From: Halobellus sp. MBLA0158
GTDB taxonomy: Archaea; Halobacteriota; Halobacteria; Halobacteriales; Haloferacaceae
NCBI RefSeq assembly: GCF_041477585.1
Contig: NZ_JBGNYA010000001.1
Span: forward strand, 2,914,001 to 2,978,000
DNA: 64,000 bases
Reading direction: 5' to 3'
Both the position numbers and the translations under genes were made by a program. The notes beneath the pieces are model-generated. The model was given only the letters and a program-made list of their open reading frames with translations, made no database searches and had not been told where the DNA came from. Each line of letters opens with the position of its first letter. Position 1 is the stretch's first letter. Of the stretch, positions 40,409 through 49,578 are shown in pieces.

Positions 40409-41107
40409 CTACGGTAACCGCCGGAGGTCCTCCAGCATCTCGTCGAGGTCGCGGTTCGAGATCGCCAGCGAGAAGCCGTCGATCGTCGCCAGCGAGGGCG
40501 CGTGCTCCCAGAGGTCGTCCTCGGTGAGGCCGTGGAGCACCACCGCGTTCGGCGTCGGATTGACGACGCGCATCGCGACCAGCGGCGACTCGCCGCGCGT
40601 GACGCCGGTGAAGACGAGCGCGCGCGAGGTCGACTGGCCGTAGAGGCGGTAGAACTCTTCCGAGGAGAGGCGGGTGATCGCCTCGATGCTGTTGATGACC
40701 GTGTGGCCGCTGATCCGGTCCTGGTCGCCGCGGACGAGCTCTGTCGCGTCCATCGCGTCGTAGAGCGTCTCCAGGGGGATCGACGTCGGGTACTCCCGGA
40801 GGTCCTGGACGATGTCGCTCTCGAAGCCCGCGGAGATGACGCGGGCGTACTGGCGGATGCGGCCGCCGCCGCGTGACTCGTCGATGTCCAACAGCGCCTC
40901 GACCATCCGCCGGACGACGCCGATGCCGGGGCTCTCGCGCCGCCCGCTCTCGTAGTCGGAGATCACGGACGAGGAGACGTCCAACTGCTCGGCGAGGGCG
41001 GTCTGGGAGACGTCGAAGTCGGTCCGCCACTTCCTGAGCGTGGCGCCCGGATCGTCGCTCAGCGTGATCTCGCCCGCGATCCGGCGGGCGAGGTCCTCTC
41101 TGGGCAC
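40409..41107 (-). CDS. Xre-type HTH transcriptional regulator (COG1709 type)
   Basis: A 232-residue regulator: an N-terminal segment, an Xre HTH near residues 25-75 (LRKWRTDFDVSQTALAEQLDVSSSVISDYESGRRES) and a C-terminal alpha/beta domain (IRQYARVISAGFESDIVQDL to the end). Start taken as GTG 41107 (VPREDLARRIAGEI). The HMG-CoA synthase gene lies two genes away, so control of lipid synthesis is possible but unproven. Confidence 0.82.
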   Translation of the reverse strand: MPREDLARRIAGEITLSDDPGATLRKWRTDFDVSQTALAEQLDVSSSVISDYESGRRESPGIGVVRRMVEALLDIDESRGGGRIRQYARVISAGFESDIVQDLREYPTSIPLETLYDAMDATELVRGDQDRISGHTVINSIEAITRLSSEEFYRLYGQSTSRALVFTGVTRGESPLVAMRVVNPTPNAVVLHGLTEDDLWEHAPSLATIDGFSLAISNRDLDEMLEDLRRLP

Positions 41108-41311
41108 TGTGGTCACGACGCGGTGCCTCCCGCGCCGGAGAGCGCTCGACACATCCTTGCCTCACCTGAGCGAGGCGGCCGCAAAAGCGTATCGAAGGGA
41201 GGGTTCGACGAACGCCGGGTTGATAAACGGCGCACGCGAGGACGCCGTTCGCGACGCGGCCGAACGCGCGTTCGGGGAACGTTCAATACGGCTCGCGCGT
41301 CAGATGCGCGC

Positions 41312-41983
41312 GTGCCCTCGACGCTCGTCCACGTCTCGATCGCGCTGCTTTTGGCGGCGGCGCTGCTCGGCGAGTCGTTCGACGGCCGGAGCGCGCTCGT
41401 CGTCGCCGCGGCGACGGTCCTCCCCGATCTGGACGTCGCGCTCGAACCGCTGCTCTCGGGCGCGCACCGCTCTGTCGGCCACACGTTCCTGTTTCCGGCG
41501 CTCCTGCTCGCCGTCCTCGTCTGGGACGTGCGCTTCAGGTCCCAGTCGGCGCTCCGCGAGCGGTACGGCGCGCGCGGCGTCGAGGTGGCGTTCGTCGCGG
41601 TCGCGTGCGTCGTCGGCGCCGCGATCGTCCCCGACCTCGTCGTGGGCGGCATCAACGCCCTCTACCCGATCCACGACCAGTTCTACACGGTCGACGGCCG
41701 GCTGTTCTACTCGACCGATCGGGGGTGGGTCCAGACGTTCGTCGACCTCTCGCCGCCCGAGCCCGAGTCGGGGTCGGGATCGCAGCCGCGGACGACCCGG
41801 AACTTCGACTTCCGGACCGTGCTCGACGCGGAGCCGACCCTCGGCGTCGAGAACGGCGGCGACGGGGGCGGCGGAGAACCACAGCGGGTCGAGCGGCTCT
41901 TCCCTGTCGCGATGACGGGATTCCGGGCGTGGCTCATCCCGCTCGCGGCGTTCGTGACGGCCGTGCGGCTCCGGCGGGCGTGA
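41312..41983 (+). CDS. YdjM-family membrane-bound metal-dependent hydrolase
   Basis: A 223-residue membrane protein. The YdjM signature HVSIALLLAAALL, VLPDLDVALEPLLSGAHRSVGHTFLFPALL includes the Asp/His metal motifs (PDLD and HRSVGHT). About four membrane helices with a soluble loop (residues 130-195) rich in acidic residues. GTG 41312 is the start; the upstream reading is basic. It is followed by a GNAT acetyltransferase gene 49 bp away. Confidence 0.75.
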   Translation: MPSTLVHVSIALLLAAALLGESFDGRSALVVAAATVLPDLDVALEPLLSGAHRSVGHTFLFPALLLAVLVWDVRFRSQSALRERYGARGVEVAFVAVACVVGAAIVPDLVVGGINALYPIHDQFYTVDGRLFYSTDRGWVQTFVDLSPPEPESGSGSQPRTTRNFDFRTVLDAEPTLGVENGGDGGGGEPQRVERLFPVAMTGFRAWLIPLAAFVTAVRLRRA

Positions 41984-42032
41984 GCGAAGAGAGATGGGAG
42001 CGCTCTTGGCGTCGCGCGGCCGAGCGTGACCG

Positions 42033-42596
42033 ATGACTGGCGAGGCGGACGCGGGCGACGGCGATATCGACATCGACATCCGACCGTACGATCCGGCGCG
42101 CGACGACCGCGCGCTGTGGGCGCTCAAGACGGGGTTCGAGCGCGGGATCGGCGCGGAGACCGGCGGCGACGAGAAGGAGAGCGCCTACGAGGCGAAACTG
42201 ACCGACGACTACCGCGAGCGCTGGCTCGCGTGGGTAGAGCGGTGCGTCGACGAGGATCCCGACTGCGTCGTCGTCGCCGACGCGTCAGCGGCCGATACGG
42301 AATCGGACGGGACGGGCGAGAGCGACCCGCTCGTCGGCTACGCGTTCGTCCTCCCGGAGTCGCTCTCGTTCATCTGGGACGCCGCCGTTCTCAACGAGAT
42401 CTACCTCGCGCCCGCCTCGCGCGGGACGGGCGTCGCCGACGACCTCTTCGAGGCGGTGCTCGCCTGCGCCCGCGGGCAGGACCTGCCGCTCGACCGACTG
42501 GTCTTGGACGTCGATCGCGAAAACGAGCGGGCGCGGGCGTTCTACGAGCGCTACGGCTTCGAGCACTGGGGCGAGATGGTCGCGCGCGGGCTGTGA
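42033..42596 (+). CDS. GNAT-family N-acetyltransferase
   Basis: A 187-residue acetyltransferase. The acetyl-CoA motif A is LAPASRGTGVADDLFEAVLACA with RGTGVA, followed by ENERARAFYERYGFEHWGE. The N-terminal 20 residues are acidic. Substrate unknown (protein amino groups or small amines). Follows the YdjM gene in the same direction. Confidence 0.88.
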   Translation: MTGEADAGDGDIDIDIRPYDPARDDRALWALKTGFERGIGAETGGDEKESAYEAKLTDDYRERWLAWVERCVDEDPDCVVVADASAADTESDGTGESDPLVGYAFVLPESLSFIWDAAVLNEIYLAPASRGTGVADDLFEAVLACARGQDLPLDRLVLDVDRENERARAFYERYGFEHWGEMVARGL

Positions 42597-42615
42597 GCCG
42601 AGGTCGACCGTTCAA

Positions 42616-43200
42616 TCACTCCCCGGACGCGAACGAGCCGAGCGCGCCGCCGACGCCCCCGAACACGAGCGGGTAGACGATCCCCGCCAGGAGGATCGCG
42701 GTCACGAGCGTCGGTCCGGCGTCGGTGTCGCCGACCGAGATCGCGAAGAGGAACGCCCCGACGACCGACAGCGGGAGATACGCGACGACCGCGGTCGCGC
42801 CGCCGACGGCGCCCGACAGGAGGTCGTCGCTCCGGCTCGCGACCGCGACGAGCGCGCCCGCGAGGACGAGTAGGACCGGCGGCACGAGGAAGAGCCAACT
42901 CGGGAAGGTGTCGCCGCGGCCGACGAGGTTCACCGCGCTGGAGCCGAACAGGCCGGGGATCTCGGTGGTGACGAAGTGGGCGTTGAAGAACACCCAGCCG
43001 ACGAGCTTCCAGGTGCCGAAGTCGCCGGTGGCGATCTCCAGGATCCGGGCCGCAAAGGAGTTCGCGATCTGCTGGCCGGTCACGGCGTAGGTGAGCGCGT
43101 AGCCGATCAGGTACGACAGGAGCCCCCCGACTCCGCCGTACAGCACGGTTCGACCGTCCGGTGCGATGCCCTGCGACGGCGACGATTCGGAGCGTGACAT
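42616..43200 (-). CDS. Haloarchaeal membrane protein (DUF7978-like)
   Basis: A 194-residue protein with five hydrophobic segments (for example LLSYLIGYALTYAVTG, WLFLVPPVLLVLAGALVAVA, GATAVVAYLPLSVVGAFLFA, TLVTAILLAGIVYPLVFGG), without charged catalytic motifs. It resembles the haloarchaeal DUF7978 group in my memory. Function unknown. The gene ends 19 bp from the acetyltransferase, convergent. Confidence 0.6.
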   Translation of the reverse strand: MSRSESSPSQGIAPDGRTVLYGGVGGLLSYLIGYALTYAVTGQQIANSFAARILEIATGDFGTWKLVGWVFFNAHFVTTEIPGLFGSSAVNLVGRGDTFPSWLFLVPPVLLVLAGALVAVASRSDDLLSGAVGGATAVVAYLPLSVVGAFLFAISVGDTDAGPTLVTAILLAGIVYPLVFGGVGGALGSFASGE

Positions 43201-43260
43201 CGCTTGGACGTGAGCGCGCTCCCGTAGGAATCTTCTGGTCGAAAGCGGGGCGCGGACCGC

Positions 43261-43719
43261 TCACTCGATACCGATCGAGGGCTTCTCGCGCCGCCCTGTG
43301 ACCTCCTCGGCGTCGAGGCGGTAGAGTTGGTACGCCAGGTCCCGCGCGGGCTCGTCGTAGATCGTGAAGTAGGGGATGTCGACCGCGCGGATCGACTCCA
43401 CGACGGTCCCGTCGATGGCCGCCTCGGGCACCTCGGTGAGCGGCCCGCGGACGACGACCGACGCCCAGCCGTCGTCCCCCTCGACGGCGACGACGAGCGC
43501 GGCGCCGTCGGACCGCGAGACGAACCGGCGCTTTTCGGACTCCTCGGCGTACCCGAACCGGAGGTACACCGCGCGCTCGTCGGCGTCGTAGCCGTACGAC
43601 ATCGGGATCGCGTACGGCTCGTCGGCGTCGGCCAGCGCCAACACCCCCACGCCGCCGGTGCCGAGCAGGTCGTCGATCGCCTCGCGGTCCATCGCGATCG
43701 CACTGTCGTCGTCGCTCAT
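43261..43719 (-). CDS. Pyridoxamine 5'-phosphate oxidase-like FMN-binding protein
   Basis: A 152-residue flavin-binding split barrel: GVGVLALADADEPYAIPMSYGYD, VYLRFGYAEESEKRRF and a mixed sheet. The fold is shared by PNPOx-like and F420/FMN reductases. The start ATG 43719 (MSDDDSAIAMDREAID) is preferred to 43746 or 43788. It diverges from rfcL with about 100 bp between. Substrate unknown. Confidence 0.8.
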   Translation of the reverse strand: MSDDDSAIAMDREAIDDLLGTGGVGVLALADADEPYAIPMSYGYDADERAVYLRFGYAEESEKRRFVSRSDGAALVVAVEGDDGWASVVVRGPLTEVPEAAIDGTVVESIRAVDIPYFTIYDEPARDLAYQLYRLDAEEVTGRREKPSIGIE

Positions 43720-43820
43720 ACCCGACAGTTCGCCCCGTTCGGTCATAAAACATCGCGTGAGTAACAGGACTGACGGCCCCCTCCGCAACCACTAAACGCG
43801 CCTCCGACCACGTTCCGGTA

Positions 43821-45317
43821 ATGACCGACTGGACGGAGACGTACCGCCCGACGACGCTCTCGGAGGTCCGCGGCAACAACAAGGCCCGCGACGCCCTGCG
43901 GGAGTGGGCCGAGACGTGGGAGGACCACCGCGAGCCCGTCGTCTGTCACGGCGCCCCGGGCGTCGGCAAGACGTCGGCGGCGCACGCGCTCGCGAACGAC
44001 ATGGGCTGGGAGGTCGTCGAGCTGAACGCCTCCGACGAGCGGACCGCCGACGCCATCGAGCGCTACGCCGGGCGCGCCTCGCGGAACGCCACCCTCTCGG
44101 GCTCGGCCGGCGGCGACAGCGGCGGGCGACAGCTCGTCGTGATGGACGAGGCCGACAACATCCACTACCAGTACGACCGCGGCGGCGCGCAGGCGGTCAC
44201 GCAACTGCTGAAGGACGCGAATCAGCCGATCGTCCTCATCGCCAACGAGTACTACGAGATGTCTCAGGGCCTGCGGAACGCCGCACGGGAAATCGAGTTC
44301 CGCGACGTCTCCGCGCGGTCGATCGTGCCCGTCCTGCGGGACATCCTCCGGAAGGAGGGGATCGGCTTCGACGAGGAGGCCCTAGAGCGGATCGCCGAGG
44401 CGAACAGCGGCGACCTCCGGGCGGCCGTGAAGGACCTCCAGGCGAGCGCCGAGGGGGCGGACCACGTGACCCTCGACGACGTCACGACCGGCTCGCGCAA
44501 CCGCGCGGTGGGGCTCTTCGAGTTCCTCGACGCCGTGCTGAAAGAGGAGCCGGCGCGGGAGGCGCTCCAGACCGCCTACGACGTCGACGAGACGCCCGAG
44601 GACCTCCTGAAGTGGGTCGAGGACAAGGTCGGCCTCGTCTACGAGGGCGAGGAACTGGCGCGCGCCTACGAGTTCCTCGCGAACGCCGACGTCTGGACGA
44701 GCCGCGTCTACGCCACCGACTACGACTACTCCTGGTGGCGCTACGCCACCGACAACCTCGCCGGGGGCGTCGCGGCCGCGCGCGACCACACCCGCGGCGG
44801 CTGGACCCGCTACGGCGGCGCGCCCTACCGTTCGACGCGGGATTCGACCCGCGACGAGGTCGTCCGCGCGATCGCGGAGTCGGGCGGCTTCTCGATGTCG
44901 ACCGCCCGCCTCGACGTCCTGCCGTTCCTCGCGGCGATGACCCACCACTGCAAGCCGCGGGACCTCACGGTCGCGATGGCCGCGTGGTACGACCTCGACG
45001 AGGCCGCCGTCTCCTATATCACCGGCAGCGGCGAGACGACGAACAAGGTGCAGTCGATCGTCGAGGACGCCGCCGACCTCCGTGCGGACGCGGTCGAGGA
45101 GCACGCCGGGGGCGCGTTCGCCGGCGGTCAGAGCGAACGGGAGCACGGCGACGGAGCCGACGAGACCGACGGCGACGGCGACGGCGACGACACCCAGCAG
45201 ACTCTCGATGCGGACGTGATGGACCGCGAGAGCGACGACGGCGGCGACGAGTCCGAGAGCGAGGCCGACCCGGCGGCCGACGACGACGGCCAGGCCGGGC
45301 TCTCGGACTTTATGTAA
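43821..45317 (+). CDS. rfcL: Replication factor C large subunit
   Basis: A 498-residue clamp-loader ATPase that, with RfcS, loads PCNA on primed DNA. Walker A is GAPGVGKTSAAHAL, Walker B VVMDEADN, sensor-1 region ANEYYEMSQGL. The C-terminal domain runs to about 420; the rest is a very acidic tail ending QAGLSDFM, a PIP-box (Q-x-x-L-x-x-F) that binds PCNA. No intein is present. Single gene with ATG 43821. Confidence 0.96.
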   Translation: MTDWTETYRPTTLSEVRGNNKARDALREWAETWEDHREPVVCHGAPGVGKTSAAHALANDMGWEVVELNASDERTADAIERYAGRASRNATLSGSAGGDSGGRQLVVMDEADNIHYQYDRGGAQAVTQLLKDANQPIVLIANEYYEMSQGLRNAAREIEFRDVSARSIVPVLRDILRKEGIGFDEEALERIAEANSGDLRAAVKDLQASAEGADHVTLDDVTTGSRNRAVGLFEFLDAVLKEEPAREALQTAYDVDETPEDLLKWVEDKVGLVYEGEELARAYEFLANADVWTSRVYATDYDYSWWRYATDNLAGGVAAARDHTRGGWTRYGGAPYRSTRDSTRDEVVRAIAESGGFSMSTARLDVLPFLAAMTHHCKPRDLTVAMAAWYDLDEAAVSYITGSGETTNKVQSIVEDAADLRADAVEEHAGGAFAGGQSEREHGDGADETDGDGDGDDTQQTLDADVMDRESDDGGDESESEADPAADDDGQAGLSDFM

Positions 45318-45329
45318 GTCGGCGGACGC

Positions 45330-45869
45330 TCACGCGACGGAGCCGGACCGATCGAACCGGGTCGCCGTCGCGTCGACCACGACGCCGAAGAGCGCGCCCG
45401 GGACCGCCAGGAGCGCGCCGAGGACGGCGCCCAGGACGTTCCCGGTCAAGAGTAGTCCCGCGAGCGCGCCCCCGACTCCACCGGCGGCGTACCCGGTCGT
45501 GGCACACCACACGGCCCGCGCGGATCCGGTCTCGCGGAGCAGGACCGTCGCAAGGGCACCGAGGGCGATCGGGCCGCCCTCGAAGACGAGCGCGACGACC
45601 GTACCGACGAGGATCCCGCCGAGCGTGAAGCGGGCGAGCCCGAACGCCGCCGCGAGCGAGAGGTCGGGCGTGCCCGGGTTCGTGCCCGACCACAGCGAGG
45701 CGATCCCGACGACGACCGCGAGCGCGTGGACCGCCAGGAGCGTCGGGAGGAGTCGGCGACCGGTCAGTTTCGCGACGAGTAGACCCACGCCGGCGAGGAG
45801 GGGGAGGGCGAGCGCGACGGCCGCCGCGCCGAGGAGCGCGACGAAGCCGGCGCCGGGGACGTTGGTCAT
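45330..45869 (-). CDS. Small multi-helix membrane protein
   Basis: A 179-residue protein with five or six hydrophobic helices (AGFVALLGAAAVALALPLLAGVGLLV, LTGRRLLPTLLAVHALAVVVGIASL...) and a Gly/Ala-rich composition. I do not recognise the family. It ends 13 bp from rfcL and starts 71 bp downstream of the ABC ATPase gene in the same direction. Confidence 0.55.
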   Translation of the reverse strand: MTNVPGAGFVALLGAAAVALALPLLAGVGLLVAKLTGRRLLPTLLAVHALAVVVGIASLWSGTNPGTPDLSLAAAFGLARFTLGGILVGTVVALVFEGGPIALGALATVLLRETGSARAVWCATTGYAAGGVGGALAGLLLTGNVLGAVLGALLAVPGALFGVVVDATATRFDRSGSVA

Positions 45870-45940
45870 ACGCTAGGCTACCGAACCGACCGGTAAGTGC
45901 TTTGTCGGGAACGGAACGACGGCGGGGGCGGGCTCGCCGC

Positions 45941-46675
45941 TCAGAGGATCTTCGAGAGGAACCGCTCGCCGCGTTCGGTCTGGGGGTTCTCGAAGAACGA
46001 CTCGGGCGCGCCGATCTCGACGACCCGGCCCTCGTCCATCAGGACGACCCGGTCGCCGACCTCGCGGGCGAAGCCCATCTCGTGGGTGACGACCATCATC
46101 GTCATCCCGTCCTCGGCGAGTCCGCGCATCACGCCGAGCACCTCGCCGACGAGCTCGGGGTCGAGCGCGCTCGTGACCTCGTCGAAGAGCATCACCTTCG
46201 GGTCCATCGCCAGCGCGCGAGCGATCGCGACGCGCTGCTGTTGGCCGCCCGAGAGCTGATTCGGGTAAGAGTTCGCCTGCCCGAGCAGGCCGACGTCTTC
46301 GAGCAGTTCCTCGGCCCGACTCCGCGCCTGCTCCTTGCCGATGCCGCGGACCTTCCGGGGCGCGAGCGTGACGTTCTCCAGGGCGGTCTTGTGCGGGAAG
46401 AGATTGAACGACTGGAAGACCATCCCGATCCGTTGCCGAAGGCGATTGATGTCGCCGTCGGGGTCGGAGATGGACTGGCCGTCCAGGCGGATCTCGCCCG
46501 CCTGGATCTCTTCGAGACGGTTCGCACACCGAAGCAGCGTCGACTTCCCCGAGCCCGAGGGCCCGACGACGACGCAGACCTCGCCGTCTTCGATGTCCAA
46601 GGAGACCTGCTTGAGGACGTGGGTGTCGCCGAAGTACTTGTCGATGTGATCGAACTCCAGGAGGACGTCACTCAT
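45941..46675 (-). CDS. Polar amino-acid ABC transporter ATPase (GlnQ/HisP-like)
   Basis: A 244-residue ATPase. Walker A is [13 protein letters not shown], the Q-loop is near [13 protein letters not shown], signature [15 protein letters not shown], Walker [15 protein letters not shown], and the H-loop VVTHEM. The highly conserved [11 protein letters not shown] is typical of amino-acid importers. It powers import with the adjacent permease and binding protein. Its ATG overlaps the permease end by 8 bp. Confidence 0.94.
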   Translation of the reverse strand: MSDVLLEFDHIDKYFGDTHVLKQVSLDIEDGEVCVVVGPSGSGKSTLLRCANRLEEIQAGEIRLDGQSISDPDGDINRLRQRIGMVFQSFNLFPHKTALENVTLAPRKVRGIGKEQARSRAEELLEDVGLLGQANSYPNQLSGGQQQRVAIARALAMDPKVMLFDEVTSALDPELVGEVLGVMRGLAEDGMTMMVVTHEMGFAREVGDRVVLMDEGRVVEIGAPESFFENPQTERGERFLSKIL

Positions 46676-47498
46676 TCGTATCACCGCCCCAGTCGGCGCG
46701 GTCTTCGAGGTACTCCACGAGCCGGCCCATCGGGATCGTGATCGAGAGGTACGCGATCGCGACCAAGACGAGCGGCGTCCACGGGTCGAACGTCGCGCTG
46801 TTGACGTCGCGGAACTGTTGGATCAGTTCGGGTATCGCGATCACCGTGAGAAGCGAGGTGTCCTTCACGAGGATGATCTGGTCGTTGCCGACCGCCGCGA
46901 GCGCGTTCCGCCAGGCCTGCGGGATGACGACCTCGCGCATCGCCTGCACGTAGCCCATCCCGAGCGAGCGCGCGGCCTCCATCTGGCCGTCGGGGACCGC
47001 GCCGATCCCGCCCCGGACCGCCTCGCCGACGTACGCCGCGTGGTTGAGCGTCAACGAGATGATCGCCGTCGGGAGCCCCCAGTTCTGGATCGGGAACGTC
47101 CCCGGCCACAGCGTCGGGATCCCGAAGTAGACGACGAAGATCTGGAAGAGCAGCGGCGTCCCGCGGAAGAACTGGACGTAGGCCGCCGAGATGCCGTTCG
47201 TGATCCGGGTCTTCGAGACGCGCGCGAGCCCGACGAAGATACCCGAGGTGACAGAGAGGACGCTGCTCGTGACGACGATGCCGAGCACCAGCCCGTAGGC
47301 GCCGATGAACTGCGGGAGGATCGTCGGGATCAGCCCGTAGTCGACCTGCGACGACAGGATGTAGAGCACCAGGAGGACGACGCCGAGCGCGAAGAAGCTC
47401 GACAGCCCGACGCCGAGATACTTCAGCGTCTGATCGTCGAAGAAGCCGTCGGCGACAGCGTTGGCTTCCGGCGATGCGCTCGAGTATGAGTCTGCCAT
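46668..47498 (-). CDS. Polar amino-acid ABC transporter permease
   Basis: A 276-residue inner-membrane permease with five or six helices. The EAA motif is in [47 protein letters not shown], which contacts the ATPase. The N-terminal ~35 residues are soluble. It is the second gene of a three-gene operon (binding protein, permease, ATPase). Confidence 0.93.
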   Translation of the reverse strand: MADSYSSASPEANAVADGFFDDQTLKYLGVGLSSFFALGVVLLVLYILSSQVDYGLIPTILPQFIGAYGLVLGIVVTSSVLSVTSGIFVGLARVSKTRITNGISAAYVQFFRGTPLLFQIFVVYFGIPTLWPGTFPIQNWGLPTAIISLTLNHAAYVGEAVRGGIGAVPDGQMEAARSLGMGYVQAMREVVIPQAWRNALAAVGNDQIILVKDTSLLTVIAIPELIQQFRDVNSATFDPWTPLVLVAIAYLSITIPMGRLVEYLEDRADWGGDTNE

Positions 47499-47529
47499 AG
47501 CTGGGTGGAGAAGGCGAGGGTAGTTGAGG

Positions 47530-48423
47530 TTATCCCGCGAAGTACTCGGAGTAGATCTCGTCGTAGGTGCCGTTCTCCTTGATCGCGGCGAGCGCCTCGT
47601 TGACGCGTTCGAGGAAGGCGTCGTCGTCCTCGCGGAACGCGATGCCGTAGTTCTCGATGGTGAGCGTCAGGTACGGCGGGGCCTCCTGGTCGCTCTCGGC
47701 GGCGGCGCCCTCGCCTTCGAGGAAGACCACGTCGTCGCGCTGATTGGCGAACTCGGCGTTCACCGTGTTGTCGTTGATGACGGCGTCGACCTGGCCGTTG
47801 ATGAGCGCCTGGAACGCGCCGGAGATCTGGTCGTAGCGGTTCAGTTCGAGGTTGCCGTCGAACTCCTCTTGGAGCTCTTCTGCGGCACCGGCGCCGGTCG
47901 TCCCCTTCTGGACGCCGACCGGACGGCCCTCCAGATCGGCCTTCGAGGTGATCTCGCCGTCGTCGCGGACGATGACGGTCTGGTAGGCCGTGAAGTACGG
48001 ATCCGAGAAGTCGACCTTCTCGTCGCGGGTCTCGTTGATCGTCATCGCCGACATGATGATCCGGAAGTTGTTGTTGTTCAGCGACGGGATGATCGAATCG
48101 AAGCTCGTGGGCTTGAACTCGTAGTCGACGCCCAACTGGTCCTCGAAGATCGCCGCCGCGATGTCGACGTCGAAGCCGGTCAGTTCGCCCGAGGTCGTCT
48201 CGTACTCGAAGGGGCGGTACGGGATGTCCGAGCCGATCACGACCGTCTCGGGGACCACGGATTCGGTGGTCTCCGCCTGGGTCGTCGACTCCGTGGAGCC
48301 GCCGCTTTCGGTCGTCGATTCGCCGTCTCCGGACTGACCGCTCGATCCGCCGCCGGTACAGCCGGCGACGAGACCGCCGGCCAGAACGCCCGCTCCGGTC
48401 TTCAGGTACGTCCGTCTCTCCAT
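47530..48423 (-). CDS. Amino-acid ABC transporter substrate-binding lipoprotein
   Basis: A 297-residue binding protein. N-terminus MERRTYLKTGAGVLAGGLVAGC has a twin-arginine (Tat) motif and a lipobox, the usual route for halophile lipoproteins. An acidic Ser/Thr/Gly linker follows, then the SBP_bac_3 fold (VIGSDIPYRPFEYETTSGELTGFDVDIAAAIFE, GRPVGVQKGTTGA, NGQVDAVINDN). Likely polar amino acid or glutamine. It is the first gene of the operon; an operator-like repeat overlaps the start. Confidence 0.93.
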   Translation of the reverse strand: MERRTYLKTGAGVLAGGLVAGCTGGGSSGQSGDGESTTESGGSTESTTQAETTESVVPETVVIGSDIPYRPFEYETTSGELTGFDVDIAAAIFEDQLGVDYEFKPTSFDSIIPSLNNNNFRIIMSAMTINETRDEKVDFSDPYFTAYQTVIVRDDGEITSKADLEGRPVGVQKGTTGAGAAEELQEEFDGNLELNRYDQISGAFQALINGQVDAVINDNTVNAEFANQRDDVVFLEGEGAAAESDQEAPPYLTLTIENYGIAFREDDDAFLERVNEALAAIKENGTYDEIYSEYFAG

Positions 48424-48458
48424 AACAACGTCGTGTTATAGAGAGGAATATAACAACG
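48422..48458 (-). promoter_or_regulatory. Operator-like repeats at the start of the ABC operon
   Basis: ATAACAACG occurs at 48422-48430 and again at 48450-48458, and TGTTATA (48434-48440) is inverted with respect to both, making ATAACA-N6-TGTTAT and TGTTATA-N8-TATAACA. The cluster overlaps the TATA region and the ATG of the binding protein, so a repressor bound there would stop transcription. Confidence 0.5.
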
Positions 48459-48620
48459 TGTCGTTTCGGTACACGTCCGTTCACCCATCGGACGCCTTTC
48501 CGACCGACCGTATGACACGACGCCACGAGCCGCGGCGCATTCGACAGATCGCCAACGGATCAGTCGCGACCGCGGCCGCGATGCGCCGGATGCGTCGACC
48601 GCTCGAAGGCGGCGCCGTCG

Positions 48621-49457
48621 TCAGTTCCCGAGTGCGCCCCGGGCGTCCGCGCCGTCCGCGCGCCGGAGCGCGACCCACGCGAGCGCGACGAGGGCCAGCG
48701 CGGCCAGCGTCCCGCCGAGGGAGACGTACTGGAGCGTCCCGCCGTACACGAGCCGCCCGACGACGAGCAGCGCGACGACGACGAACGCCGCCGAGCCCGC
48801 CAGCCGCCGGACGCGCGTGGCGGCCGCGTCCGCGGACCCCGCGGGGCGGGTCGCCGACCACACCGCCGCCGAGAGGAGCGCCGCGTAGGCGCCCAGGCCG
48901 AGCAGGTAGTAGACCGCCTGGACGGTCGGCCCGAACGTGACGAAGGCGTGCGGCGTCAGAACGACGAGCACCGGGAGGAGGACGCCCGCGGCGGCGAGGG
49001 CCGTCCGCGCGCGCGTCGGCGTCGCGTCCGAGTCGCCGTACGCCCACGCCGCGGCGAGCGCGACGCCGGTGAAGATGAGCGACGCGGTGCTGAAGTGCGC
49101 CAGCAGGACGACCCACTGGTAGGTCGTCACGGTGAGCGCGCCGAGGATGATCTGGGAGGGCAGGAGGAGCGTCGCCCCCGCGAGCGCGAGGCGGATCCGC
49201 CAGTCGGCGCCGCGCCGCCACGCCGAGACGGTCGTCCCGAGGACGACGAAGCCGGTGACCATCGCGACGAGGCGGTGGAACCACTCGACGAAGCTGCTCC
49301 AGTTCGCCGGGAAGAGGCCGAGAAAGCCGTCACAGAGCGGCCAGCGCCCGGCGCAGGTCAGCCCCGCGCCCGACGCCGCGGTGTACACGCCCAGCACCAT
49401 CAGAATCCCCGTGAGCGCCGCCGAGACCCCGACGAGACGACGAAGACGCGCGTCCAT
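48621..49457 (-). CDS. ctaA: Heme A synthase (CtaA/COX15 type)
   Basis: A 278-residue membrane protein with eight predicted helices. It has the C-terminal pairs of histidines expected for heme B and heme A sites (for example WSSFVEWFHRLVAMVTG and VVLLAHFSTASLIF, TPHAFVTFGPTVQ), and the extracellular loop CAGRWPLCDGFL with a cysteine pair, like CtaA. It oxidises heme O to heme A for aa3-type terminal oxidase. ATG 49457 is preferred. The gene is divergent from the M24 peptidase. Confidence 0.85.
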   Translation of the reverse strand: MDARLRRLVGVSAALTGILMVLGVYTAASGAGLTCAGRWPLCDGFLGLFPANWSSFVEWFHRLVAMVTGFVVLGTTVSAWRRGADWRIRLALAGATLLLPSQIILGALTVTTYQWVVLLAHFSTASLIFTGVALAAAWAYGDSDATPTRARTALAAAGVLLPVLVVLTPHAFVTFGPTVQAVYYLLGLGAYAALLSAAVWSATRPAGSADAAATRVRRLAGSAAFVVVALLVVGRLVYGGTLQYVSLGGTLAALALVALAWVALRRADGADARGALGN

Positions 49458-49578
49458 ACGTCCCGGGTCGGGCCCGGAGCTACTTGAATCGCTCTTTCGG
49501 TTCGGGCAGGTGAGAACGGCCCCTCCGCGGCGGCCGCGTTTCGACACGTTTCAAACCCCGGCGACGAAACGCGGGGGT

